From the NCBI GenBank assembly GCA_025403435.1, contig CM046350.1, positions 9,521,512 to 9,585,511 on the forward strand: a DNA stretch of 64,000 nucleotides, read 5' to 3'. Shown piece by piece: positions 1 through 10,524 of this stretch (its first letter is position 1; the number at the start of each line of letters is the position of its first letter). Below the pieces are notes generated by a model, which made no database searches, was not told the origin of the DNA, and saw only the letters and a program-made list of their open reading frames with translations. This DNA is from Artocarpus heterophyllus (taxonomy: Eukaryota; Streptophyta; Magnoliopsida; Rosales; Moraceae). A program made the position numbers and the translations under genes.

Positions 1-4
1 AAAC

Positions 5-341
5 TAGGAGCATCTCTAATGTAATATACTAAATTGCTGTGCCAATGTCAAATTTAATATTTGAGTGTAAAAAAAAACCCCTTCAAGATAATGTCATTTT
101 TAATACTAAATTTGCTGTATGTTAAACTCTGTGGCTTTTATTGTTTGATAGATTAATTTTTTTACTTTAATAATTACAATATTCCCACTTTTAATTATTT
201 TAATATTTAAAGTTATTATTACAAATTTTAAAGTTTAATAACTACGACAAAAAAAGACAAATGAGAAATTGACTTGGATGGCCAATTCTCACACAAAACA
301 ATCTTTTGTCCTAACTTTTCTAAAATTAGAGAGATGCTCAA
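5..341. mobile_element. MITE with GAGCATCTCT terminal inverted repeats
   Basis: The left end reads GGAGCATCTCTAAT at 7-20. The right end at about 325-340, read on the other strand, gives TGAGCATCTCTCTAAT, so the ends are inverted repeats with one small indel. The interior is AT-rich and non-coding. A related sequence, in the same orientation, recurs at about 38130-38370. The size of about 335 bp and the lack of an ORF fit a non-autonomous DNA transposon. The superfamily is not certain, and I see no clear target duplication. Confidence 0.6.
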
Positions 342-430
342 CATTTTATACAGTTTTTAGGCTCTTCTAGAGAAGAAATTTGCCTCGTCGATGCCGACTG
401 CGCCAGTTCAATGATGAATATATGTAAATC

Positions 431-637
431 TCAGTTGATGATGAAGGCGAGGAGAGAGAAGATCAACATAACGGAGGCGGAGGCTCCGACGAAGTTGGCA
501 ATGGCTAATCCTTTCTTAACTGCCAGCGATGGTGCCGGAGATGAAGAGGCCTCGAATTCTTGGTCGGAGACGGTCGAAAACATCAATAGAAAGACGCTGA
601 AGATGACAATGGCTGAGAAGCTGGCCTCAACCACCAT
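431..637 (-). CDS. small arabinogalactan-peptide-like membrane protein
   Basis: A 68-residue ORF. A hydrophobic N-terminus (AIVIFSVFLLMFSTV) is followed by a short Ser/Pro/Ala stretch (SSSPAPSLA) and a C-terminal hydrophobic tail (ASVMLIFSLLAFII). This is the layout of plant AG-peptides: secretion signal, short glycosylated core, GPI or membrane tail. The frame stays open upstream to an ATG at 799, but that extension is Lys-rich only because it reads through a poly-T tract (757-776). The stretch between is CT-rich like a plant 5' leader, so I place the start at 637. The mature core would be very short. The family assignment rests on composition, not on a specific motif. Confidence 0.55.
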   Translation of the reverse strand: MVVEASFSAIVIFSVFLLMFSTVSDQEFEASSSPAPSLAVKKGLAIANFVGASASVMLIFSLLAFIIN

Positions 638-1918
638 GTCTGATGCTCCAAACGAATAGAGAAAGAGAGAGAAGATTGAAAATGGCAGTAGAGAGATAAA
701 AGGTGAGGACAAGAAAGTTGAAGGTGTTGGGTTTTGGGACAAGGAGGTGAAGGGTTTTTTTTTTTTTTTTTTTGTCTTTTTTGGTCTCATTAGTCTCATA
801 TATTGGGCGGCCGTATCTTAAGGCAAATACAAACAAATATATCTATAGACTAATAGAATAACAAAACACAAACATATACTAAGAAAAAATGTTTACGAAT
901 TTTAAGTATTTATTTCTTTATTAATTTAGTTTACAAATTTTTGTTTAACTCAAACACCCTGAATAAATTTTCTGGTTTCGTCAGCGGTTGATATGGGGCT
1001 GTAATCTGTCAATCGTTGGGAGTGGTGCGGTGTGCTATATGAGGGTGTTTTGTCCGTACCTTTCATAAGAATGCAGGCTTCTGGACCGTCTCCAAGTATT
1101 TCTGTTGGCCCAATTAATTCATGGCTTTCTGAAAAAAAAAAAAAAAAAGCATTCGGCAACCTTTATTCCAACTACACCCTTAAAACTGTTACAATATAAA
1201 ACTCTTATATTTTAGTATAAAATAAAAATATGTTATAATATAAAGCTCTCACATGCTCACTAAAATTTTTAACTTTTAGTTTTAACTACGCTGCTAAACA
1301 CGCTAATTTTTTTTTTAAAAAAGTACTTTTTAGTTTAAGCTACTATTTTAATATGATTTTAGAATAAAATGAGAGGGTCATGATTCATAAAATTTATGTC
1401 GTACCCTCTTCTATTTCAACTCTTCTTTTTTCACCCTGAAAGAAGCTTTATTGTTTATTATGACGGTGACGGGTCCATCCTTTGTAATGACATTTAAAAC
1501 TTGGCTAGATTTGTCGCCTCTCTTGTAGAGAAATTTTCAACAGTTTAAAAGCTCTATTTTTAGGGAACCAATATTTTCTCTCTCATTTTTGAAAATAAAC
1601 ACTATAGTGTTATTTTTTGAAAATTGATCTCCCAATACAAGATCCTATTTTCTTTTTCTTTTTTTTTAATGCATTGCAAACCTCTTTAGCCCTTTTAATA
1701 CGTAAACAGTGTCTCTTCTGAAGGTGTAGTTTGTGAGAAACAAAGCAAACAGGATTGATCCAGGCAAAAAGTAGATCTTTACTTCCGTGTCTTTGTATGG
1801 CTTGTGGTCAAGATCAAACTTTTGCAAAATTGTTTTTGTTGACGATCAAAATTCGCCAACACCAAAATCGTAGTAAATGAGAGAGATGGATGGTTAATGC
1901 TACTAGAAGAACAATTAA
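638..1918. other. intergenic, AT-rich with MITE remnants
   Basis: Upstream region of the small gene on the minus strand, containing a 20-base poly-T tract near 757-776. The stretch 1160-1320 holds inverted AT-rich segments resembling a decayed MITE. A CAAACACCCT end typical of the TGTTTGG MITE family seen elsewhere in the window lies near 948-958. No gene is supported. Confidence 0.4.
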
Positions 1919-2271
1919 AACTTGAATTGAAATGAAAATGTAAAATGCAGAAAAGTAAACGAACATTAGAGTTTATAGTGGTTCAGCTAAAAACGGCTTA
2001 CGTCCACTTGTTCTTCACTATAATTCTTTGAAAAGTACACGCTCAAGGTCTCTCCTCAAACACTTAGATATGTTTCTTAGATGAAAATTTTGAAAAATCA
2101 AAACTCACTTTCTAAATTCTAAGCCCCTCCTCTAGTCTCTCTTTCCTCTGCTTATAGAGAAGCTTTTGTCCAATGAATCACTCCCAAAACTGCTCTCCCC
2201 TTGTAACCGTTGTCTCCACATTCTTATCTCAACTAATATTGTCTCCTTTTTTTCACGTGGAGTTAACCGCT
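1919..2271 (+). repeat. direct repeat copy A, left part (split by LTR element)
   Basis: The sequence matches 12378-12725 over its whole length at roughly 80-85% by eye. Its continuation is found at 10525-10966, on the other side of the inserted LTR element. The last five bases (2267-2271, CCGCT) are the target-site duplication. Confidence 0.75.
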
Positions 2272-4213
2272 TGTAACGCCCCTATATGGGGGTTAACAGT
2301 TTTTAATGAGATAAAATAAAAATAAATAATAAAAGTAAAACCTTAAAAATAAAATTTGCCCGAGACTTAAATGAAAACTCTCAACTCAAAAATAAAAATA
2401 TAAACGACAAATAAACCACAGTTTTAATGTAGCACCTTTAATTTAATAATATAAACTGTTGTCATCATCATTTTAACCCTCAACACATTGTAATACAGTC
2501 ATAGAAAGTAACAATTGATGCTTACATTATCATGAAGAACATTCTCAACGATTGAAGCAGTCCCAATGTAATATAGTTACATTACTTCCTCAACTATATT
2601 TCTCGTAGCCACCTCACACTTAGTGAGTCCTGAAAAGATATAAACAAAAGGGAATGAGCAACACTATGCTCAGTAGAGAAAGCCATTACTCACCTCTATC
2701 ATTACCACATTAAAATCTGCATGGTTAGTAAGTTACATCATATTCCAGATTATGAGGTTTATTATGATCATATCTTATGGATACCGTAGTTAATCATTAC
2801 CAAGTGTCATAATTACACATTTATACAAATATTACCAATCATTACCAAGTATCACTCAACTCATCGAAACCCAAATGGGCGCACTTGATCACCCTATAAA
2901 CATTCCAAGGGTGTTCCGGTGAGGGGACATCAAGCCCCGAGTCCTCACCAAATCGATTCCTGTACAGTGTGTTCTGGGACTTTCAACCCAAGGAAGCGTC
3001 ATCGCCTTCCCCCTACTTTATCTTTTAGGGTATTCATGCCCAAGGACGTAACCGTCGCCCTTTTCATGTCTCACAATTTCTCTATATTAAATCATTATTA
3101 ATAGAGTTAATTTTCCTAACCATGCTTCTCAATTTATAACATGTGTCAATTCATTATGTTCCTCGCCGTACAATACAAGACGAGTCCATGTCATAGTTTC
3201 ATATGTGATACACATATAATATCAGTTCAACATAGATATATATATATTGCGGCAAAACAATCAATTTTAATTCTATAAAAACCTCACAAAAGATGAGTAA
3301 TAGAATCCCTACCTTTTAAGCTTATCAACAGTCTCTTAATCCTGGAATCAATTAACGTTAGCTCCATACTCCCTTGATCCTAAGGCGTGCATAAGGACAA
3401 TTAAAACTAAAGCACAACATACAACTACATTCATAAAATTTATTTTAATTTAATCTTAGAATTTCAAGAAATAACCACTGCCCATAGAGGTATTATAAAG
3501 TTTAACAATATAAATTTTCTGTCTAGGGCATATACACTTAGACTTCATACATATGCTCCAAAATAGCAACAAACATATACTTAGGTTTAAGAACGTAAAT
3601 TTGAATAATCCTTTAGTATAAAAGAAAATTTATAAATGAAAGACTAAATTTGTTCATAAGATTCTAACCTCGGATTATGGTTAGTTGGAAGCTTGAAATG
3701 GCTTCAAAACAGGTTCCTTTACTTCGATATGACTGAAATTCTTGCTCAAATGGAGGTGATGGTGGCTGATTTTTATGGCTGCCTTGAAGAAGTTCTCTAA
3801 GTATTTTGCTTCAGCAAAGAAATGAGAAGAAGAGTGTGGGAACCGTGGAAGAGAAAGGAAGAAAAGATGAAGTCTTTGAAAAGAAGTGATAGAAACAATT
3901 ATAGAGGAGACATGTTGAAGCATGTCACGGAGGAAATAAAGAAAATGAGGGTCAAGAGTAGTTGGAAAAGATATCCTTATGTCTCATCTAAAGACTTTAA
4001 CACATATAATGCCAATATGACATTTTTGAGATTTATTAGAAGTTCTAAGGCTTTTTAGTAATCATACTAAATAAATATAGGAGAATTTTAGAAAATTTAA
4101 AAATAGATAAAAATAAATATTATAAAATAAATTTAAATGAAGCAATTTTTTTTTATACATTAAAAATTAATTTAATTACCTCAATACCCGTTAGGAGAAT
4201 AACGGGTGTCACA
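2272..4213 (-). repeat. 3' LTR of the non-autonomous element
   Basis: 1,942 bp, virtually identical to 8578-10519. Its plus-strand left end (TGTAACGCCCCTATATGGGG) corresponds to the element's 3' terminus. The segment around 2880-3110 closely matches the gypsy LTR at about 40365-40600. The part at 3680-4213 (the element's U3 side) is not shared with the gypsy LTR apart from the extreme end. Short ORFs inside are not treated as genes. Confidence 0.93.
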
Positions 4214-4230
4214 GCTCTACCCCCCTTAAA
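4214..4230 (-). other. polypurine tract of the non-autonomous element
   Basis: On the minus strand this reads TTTAAGGGGGGTAGAGC, ending exactly at the 3' LTR. It is purine-rich with a single T after the G run. The adjacent internal sequence (a GAAATTTCGAGGACGAAATT box) also occurs just before the polypurine tract of the gypsy element. It is the expected plus-strand priming site. Confidence 0.8.
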
Positions 4231-5169
4231 GAAATTTCGTCCTCGAAATTTCAATTCTAGCAATACTAGTAAAAATTATGATTCCACTATGATTCCAATT
4301 CTGAGTCTAAACCGTTAATGTTATTTGTCCTCAAAATTTAAGTTATCGTATTTCCACTTATTTACTTGCATAATAAATCTTACTCCTAAATCCCTCAATA
4401 AGAGTATTTCTGACAAGTTTCAACTTATAACACCGTATAATAGTCTAAGAATCTGATCAGGCATACATATTGACCATATCATGATTCCAGTCCTTCATTG
4501 TCCATGGACTGTGATTTACAATCACATTTAAGGAGATTGCCAGAGAAATTTTATATACTTCATCTTTAGGTTCCTTTTCCTTTTTGAGTAAGGAAAAGTC
4601 AAATATATTTGATTTCATACCTCAACTAATAAACTAAAACATAATCATAAAACATATATCACAAACACTTATATTCAAAACCATACATTAAACTTACTCA
4701 TAGAGATATTAAACGGAATCTCAGAGTTGCAAACATACCCGACATATTTTTCATTAAACAGCTATCCTCATGACACAAACATTCAACCCAAATAATATAC
4801 TCATATTTCATATGGAATATCCCCATAATTGACTCTGGTACTTCCACATAATATTAACAGAATATTACACATTACAAACATAATACGGATACGTTTCGAG
4901 AGTACAAGGCACTCCGTATACCAGCTATCCATATCATGCATGCTTATAGGATACAAAAACATCGATAAACAAAAGATCGGACCTTAAGAAGGATGCGTTT
5001 CGAGAGCATCAAGTACTCCGTATCCAGCCATCCCGGCATTAGGCTCAATGAATCTAAAAGATTGAACAACGACGTACCACAAGAAACACAGAATACAAGG
5101 CAAACGGTTATTCGTAACACACGAAATACGGACACACATGCCTACATGCCAAAGATAAAACAAAAAAAA
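4231..5169. other. 3' untranslated interior of the non-autonomous element
   Basis: About 0.94 kb between the LOG-like stop codon and the polypurine tract. It has no coding potential on the element's strand. A short repeat occurs here: GCGTTTCGAGAG(C/T)A followed by CACTCCGTATCCAGC recurs near 4890-4930 and 4993-5030, about 100 bases apart. Confidence 0.5.
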
Positions 5170-5820
5170 TTACAGATGGAGATTCAAATCAATTGGCCGC
5201 TCCCGGCTTTCCCTTTCCCATTCAAGCTTGGATGTTGCAGTGTCGGATTCTGGATGTATGATTTGCATTTTATCTATCAATTCCTCAGCTGTTGAAGCAG
5301 TGACAAAGATTTGTCTCTCCGATTCTGTAGTGATGTTTTCTTCCACAGCGTAATCTAGAAATTTCAAAAGAGCGTCATAAAAACCCTTTACATTCAGCAG
5401 ACCCAAAGGTTTGGAATAAAAGCCCAACAATTGCCCACAAGCAACTATAAATATTTCCTCAAGAGTACCTAGACCACCAGGTAATGCTATAAAAGCATCA
5501 GAATTATAGATTATGTCTTTAAAATTTTTAGGGATACTCCTGACTCCTTCTCCCTTACCTATGGCTTCCTTACAAAGGTTTCCTTCAACTGGAATATGAG
5601 GCCAAATTTTTACATCAGTAGCGTCGCTAGACCTAGCTACTAGTGCCATATTTACCATCATTTTTATACTACCACCCCCATAGATTATGTTAATCTTCTT
5701 GCGTGCTAGGACTTGCCCTAAGTGATTTGCAGCTTCTAAATAAGCTTTATCTTTTCCAAGGCTGGAACCACAAAAGACACAGACATTCTTTATTTTCTTC
5801 GTGGACTGGGAGGTAGACAT
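5170..5820 (-). CDS. LOG-like phosphoribohydrolase homologue, transposon cargo
   Basis: A 216-residue intact ORF starting at the ATG at 5820. The frame extends to 5859 only through a GTG behind a stop. It belongs to the LOG family (cytokinin riboside 5'-monophosphate phosphoribohydrolase), which releases active cytokinin base in the cytosol. Visible: N-terminal VCVFCGSSLGKDKAY, the GGGS loop, SDAFIALPGG followed by LGTLEE (the PGGxGTxxE signature with catalytic Glu), GLLNVKGFYDALL and a C-terminal SKLEWE. Length matches the family. The Gly-rich loop after GGGS reads IKMMV instead of the usual xGLMG, and the position of the conserved active-site Arg upstream of SDAF appears to be Asn. Catalysis is therefore doubtful. 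Plant LOG genes normally have several introns and this copy has none, which suggests capture from an mRNA. Confidence 0.85.
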   Translation of the reverse strand: MSTSQSTKKIKNVCVFCGSSLGKDKAYLEAANHLGQVLARKKINIIYGGGSIKMMVNMALVARSSDATDVKIWPHIPVEGNLCKEAIGKGEGVRSIPKNFKDIIYNSDAFIALPGGLGTLEEIFIVACGQLLGFYSKPLGLLNVKGFYDALLKFLDYAVEENITTESERQIFVTASTAEELIDKMQIIHPESDTATSKLEWERESRERPIDLNLHL

Positions 5821-6463
5821 ATTTGGTTTATAGAAGTGGTTGCTTAATGTCTGCTCCACTTAGACTTCGGGTTCTACATAAGTTTTTAAAGATGAGAAAT
5901 ATACAAAAAGGGCTAAAGAGATAGACGAGTAGGTAATGAAAAGGTAATCCAAAGATTTAAACAAAATCTTGTGCGGATAAGAAAGTAAGATAAGGTGATT
6001 GATAGTTTACAGAAAATCTGATTCACTTTTTGAAAAAGATTAGACTCTAATTGTATAACTTTTGACAATTGAGAACAATTTGACAGAAGACCCTCATGAC
6101 ACAACTGTAGACTTTTTGACAAATATACACCAAGTCTAGAAATTTAATATAAACGACAAATACTGTAGAACTTTTGAAATTTGAGACACAAATCTTGAAA
6201 TATCTGGATAAGCTTTTCAAAATTCAAACATATTACTGTACCGTATGTAACGTGTCTGATAAGATAATATATTTTATTATATATATATTTAAGAAAATCA
6301 TAAATTAAATAAGATATTAACACTTACTGTATCAATCTAATAATCACAATTATTTCAAACACAAAAGCAAATATTCTGAGTAAAAGAAAAACACAAACTG
6401 TTGAACATCAGCTAAAACTGCTTCAAATAAGTAAAGACTAAATAACCTTTATAGAGCGATGAC

Positions 6464-6985
6464 TTATTCCCCATCCAATTTTCTTATGGCTTGACAAACA
6501 GGATCTAGAAATACCATATTCCTGAGGCGTTGTCTTTCTGTATAAAATTTAGGCCAGAGTTTAAAAATAGCTCCTTGAACATATCCACTAGGGTGACCGT
6601 GGAGAGGAGGATGGATGCTATCCAAGTTCTCCTTTGAAAGTCCATCCCTACAAAACCTTATTTTATCCTCTCTATTCGTAGACATATAACCAGGTGAAGT
6701 ACATTTACCGTTACAATTTTGTCTTCCACATTTGTTACAAGTGACCACGATGGCACGAGCTCTTCTTTTCATTGCACTACGACTGGTACCTGTTCTTGGT
6801 AAACCGACATCTTGACTAAAGTCACTCGGACGGATTTTCCCCTCTATCAACATTCTCACATCACAAGGGATACCAAAACGCATAAGAATCCACAACCGAG
6901 TAATTCTAGCCTTATATTTCTTTCTGAGAATCTTTTGGGAGAGTGATGGGAAATACTTTCTCATGTGTTGGTACTTTGGGTCCAT
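6464..6985 (-). CDS. unknown Cys-rich basic ORF, transposon cargo
   Basis: A 173-residue intact ORF with an ATG start, on the same strand as the element and 643 bp before the LOG-like ORF. I do not recognise the family. The first 90 residues are basic (KILRKKYKARITRLW, then SAMKRRARAIVV). They are followed by CNKCGRQNCNGKC, a CX2CX4CX3C cluster that could bind zinc. The cluster differs from the gag knuckle CX2CX4HX4C found in the gypsy element. The C-terminal half has no clear domain. It could be a second captured host fragment or a highly diverged nucleic-acid-binding protein. Its intact frame in a young element is the main reason to treat it as real. Confidence 0.5.
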   Translation of the reverse strand: MDPKYQHMRKYFPSLSQKILRKKYKARITRLWILMRFGIPCDVRMLIEGKIRPSDFSQDVGLPRTGTSRSAMKRRARAIVVTCNKCGRQNCNGKCTSPGYMSTNREDKIRFCRDGLSKENLDSIHPPLHGHPSGYVQGAIFKLWPKFYTERQRLRNMVFLDPVCQAIRKLDGE

Positions 6986-8558
6986 GATGAGATGAAAGAA
7001 GAGTAAATAGAAAGGAAAAATTAAGATAGTAAATTGCAGAATCCTAGAATTCCTTCTTCTTTTAGAGGAAAAGAAGAATTTTTAATGAAAAAGAAGAGGA
7101 TTTGCGATTTAGAGAAAAAATAACAAATTAAGAGAGAAAAAGTGAACTCGGAGAAATAAGGTCTTACGCACAGTAAACGTATATGTAAACAATAATTAAA
7201 CCACTGTATATGACACGTATAGAGACCACGTGGGAGAGACAGTGTGAATCAAACTGATTTAAGATTTGAACTAGGCCCAAATGTTCTAAGTTGAAAATGG
7301 TCAGGTTGTTTCGGGCCTTAACACATTTGGAACGAGTTAAATAACAAACATAAAATTGAAAACCAATTTGTATAAATCTTAAACCCAATTCAAAGTCCAC
7401 TATAGATAAAGTTAACTATAAACAACAAATCTAATTTAACGACAACAAGGATCTTCCTAAATGATCCAGCAACTCAAATAATTTTGTTTTAATCAAAACC
7501 TTATTGAACAATGCATACACCCATATGTTATTCCTAATACTTAACATCTATCAATGGATTCATCATCATTACTACCAAGGGTTTAGAATGCGACTAACCT
7601 TGAAATCAATACGATTTACGTCTTCCAACATAGACCATATCAATGAACAAAGACACTAGATGTTACTACTTAAGAAAATCTACAATCCCCACAATTCTAC
7701 TTATACAATATATAATTTCCTCATATAACAAAACCTTAGGTAACCAAAAGATTCACATCTAAACATCTAAAACTTAAACATTTTATCGTAATTATCCAAA
7801 ATTATTATAAGTGCCTTAAGTATTATGATTTACTTAAGGAAACTCCTATTGATCATTTTTCTATTGCATCTATATATAAAGATTCACTGATACACTTAAA
7901 TACAATGTACGTAACAAAATATTCCAATTTTGAGATTCATGCATTCTAGACTTTACACAGTCTCAACAGACCAAAAGTCTAACATTTATCTCTCTCAAGA
8001 TTCAATACCATGATTCCCAACTTATATCATATTCCTCAAATAAATAGAACTTTCAAGAAAAGTTATTGACACTTATGTGCTCCATCGAATCCACACATAA
8101 TCATTACTTAGGTTTGAATCAATTACGAAAAATTTGGCATATCTATGCCAAACTTTAAAATCAATAAATCAAGCCTTATATTTCTTTTTTATTGTTTTTC
8201 ACGAGACAAAAGGCTCTTAAATCCTCGTATCTACACGAATTTCTCATCGTTTATACGAATTAGATATGCTTATAGATCCAAATATTATACGAATCTCTCA
8301 TAAGCATTCTACTTATAAACTCATTTCATATAATTATCATTCCCTTATAACTATTAATACTTTCATTCTATATAATTATTGTACTCATATAACTATTAAT
8401 ATTTTCATTCTATGGCCTTTCCATGTTACATCCTTCTAGACTGTATAAATCAATGTGAAGGTTCATTTTGATGATGACAATGAAAATTCAGCTTCAAAAC
8501 CATCTCAAAAATATATTTTTTAAAGTGGTGCTACACTCCCTAGGTTAACCGAACCTAG
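6986..8558 (-). other. long leader of the non-autonomous element
   Basis: About 1.57 kb between the primer site and the first ORF. The first ~60 bases after the primer site match the gypsy leader (hairpin, then a TAGCACCAC motif). The rest is AT-rich and shows no ORF I would support. A stretch at 8260-8410 repeats a motif around TATAATTAT/CATTCTAT several times. Confidence 0.5.
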
Positions 8559-8559
8559 G
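8539..8559 (-). other. palindromic hairpin next to primer site
   Basis: CCTAGGTT (8539-8546) and AACCTAGG (8552-8559) can form an 8-bp stem with a 5-base loop. The same stem with one loop base changed lies at 41230-41250 in the gypsy element, also touching its primer site. It may be a packaging or dimerisation signal; that role is inference. Confidence 0.6.
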
Positions 8560-8570
8560 CTCTGATACCA
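8559..8570 (-). other. primer-binding site (initiator Met-tRNA)
   Basis: The minus strand reads TGGTATCAGAGC, complementary to the 3' end of plant initiator methionine tRNA. It sits seven bases inside the 5' LTR, the same spacing as in the gypsy element. Confidence 0.88.
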
Positions 8571-8577
8571 AAAATTC

Positions 8578-10519
8578 TGTAACGCCCCTATATGGGGGTT
8601 AACAGTTTTTAATGAGATAAAATAAAAATAAATAATAAAAGTAAAACCTTAAAAATAAAATTTGCCCGGGACTTAAATGAAAACTCTCAACTCAAAAATA
8701 AAAATATAAACGACAAATAAACCACAGTTTTAATGTAGCACCTTTAATTTAATAATATAAACTGTTGTCATCATCATTTTAACCCTCAACACATTGTAAT
8801 ACAGTCATAGAAAGTAACAATTGATGCTTACATTATCATGAAGAACATTCTCAACGATTGAAGCAGTCCCAATGTAATATAGTTACATTACTTCCTCAAC
8901 TATATTTCTCGTAGCCACCTCACACTTAGTGAGTCCTGAAAAGATATAAACAAAAGGGAATGAGCAACACTATGCTCAGTAGAGAAAGCCATTACTCACC
9001 TCTATCATTACCACATTAAAATCTGCATGGTTAGTAAGTTACATCATATTCCAGATTATGAGGTTTATTATGATCACATCTTATGGATACCGTAGTTAAT
9101 CATTACCAAGTGTCATAATTACACATTTATACAAATATTACCAATCATTACCAAGTATCACTCAACTCATCGAAACCCAAATGGGCGCACTTGATCACCC
9201 TATAAACATTCCAAGGGTGTTCCGGTGAGGGGACATCAAGCCCCGAGTCCTCACCAAATCGATTCCTGTACAGTGTGTTCTGGGACTTTCAACCCAAGGA
9301 AGCGTCATCGCCTTCCCCCTACTTTATCTTTTAGGGTATTCATGCCCAAGGACGTAACCGTCGCCCTTTTCATGTCTCACAATTTCTCTATATTAAATCA
9401 TTATTAATAGAGTTAATTTTCCTAACCATGCTTCTCAATTTATAACATGTGTCAATTCATTATGTTCCTCGCCGTACAATACAAGACGAGTCCATGTCAT
9501 AGTTTCATATGTGATACACATATAATATCAGTTCAACATAGATATATATATATTGCGGCAAAACAATCAATTTTAATTCTATAAAAACCTCACAAAAGAT
9601 GAGTAATAGAATCCCTACCTTTTAAGCTTATCAACAGTCTCTTAATCCTGGAATCAATTAACGTTAGCTCCATACTCCCTTGATCCTAAGGCGTGCATAA
9701 GGACAATTAAAACTAAAGCACAACATACAACTACATTCATAAAATTTATTTTAATTTAATCTTAGAATTTCAAGAAATAACCACTGCCCATAGAGGTATT
9801 ATAAAGTTTAACAATATAAATTTTCTGTCTAGGGCATATACACTTAGACTTCATACATATGCTCCAAAATAGCAACAAACATATACTTAGGTTTAAGAAC
9901 GTAAATTTGAATAATCCTTTAGTATAAAAGAAAATTTATAAATGAAAGACTAAATTTGTTCATAAGATTCTAACCTCGGATTATGGTTAGTTGGAAGCTT
10001 GAAATGGCTTCAAAACAGGTTCCTTTACTTCGATATGACTGAAATTCTTGCTCAAATGGAGGTGATGGTGGCTGATTTTTATGGCTGCCTTGAAGAAGTT
10101 CTCTAAGTATTTTGCTTCAGCAAAGAAATGAGAAGAAGAGTGTGGGAACCGTGGAAGAGAAAGGAAGAAAAGATGAAGTCTTTGAAAAGAAGTGATAGAA
10201 ACAATTATAGAGGAGACATGTTGAAGCATGTCACGGAGGAAATAAAGAAAATGAGGGTCAAGAGTAGTTGGAAAAGATATCCTTATGTCTCATCTAAAGA
10301 CTTTAACACATATAATGCCAATATGACATTTTTGAGATTTATTAGAAGTTCTAAGGCTTTTTAGTAATCATACTAAATAAATATAGGAGAATTTTAGAAA
10401 ATTTAAAAATAGATAAAAATAAATATTATAAAATAAATTTAAATGAAGCAATTTTTTTTTATACATTAAAAATTAATTTAATTACCTCAATACCCGTTAG
10501 GAGAATAACGGGTGTCACA
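8578..10519 (-). repeat. 5' LTR of the non-autonomous element
   Basis: 1,942 bp, matching 2272-4213 except for about two substitutions seen by eye. In the element's orientation it begins TGTGACACCCGTTATTC at 10519 and ends GGCGTTACA at 8578. The following five bases (10520-10524) repeat CCGCT from 2267-2271. Confidence 0.93.
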
Positions 10520-10524
10520 CCGCT

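Larger units (their letters stand above)
2272..10519 (-). mobile_element. non-autonomous LTR retroelement carrying a LOG-like gene
   Basis: An 8,248 bp element with two 1,942 bp LTRs that begin TG and end CA. It is flanked by CCGCT at 2267-2271 and 10520-10524. Orientation is minus: the primer-binding site lies beside the right LTR (8559-8570) and the polypurine tract beside the left LTR (4214-4230). The 4,364 bp interior has no gag, protease, reverse transcriptase, RNase H or integrase. It holds two same-strand ORFs instead: 6464-6985 (unknown) and 5170-5820 (LOG-like). I saw two LTR differences, near 2366 and 2776. Shared termini and leader with the gypsy element at 39243-48085 suggest mobilisation in trans by that family. 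Confidence 0.93.

Noticed and set aside
3681..4058. Two overlapping open frames (80 and 78 codons) in the cargo-element LTR, repeated at 9987-10364
   Set aside because: They lie on opposite strands of the same LTR segment, have no recognisable domain, and recur only because the LTR is duplicated.
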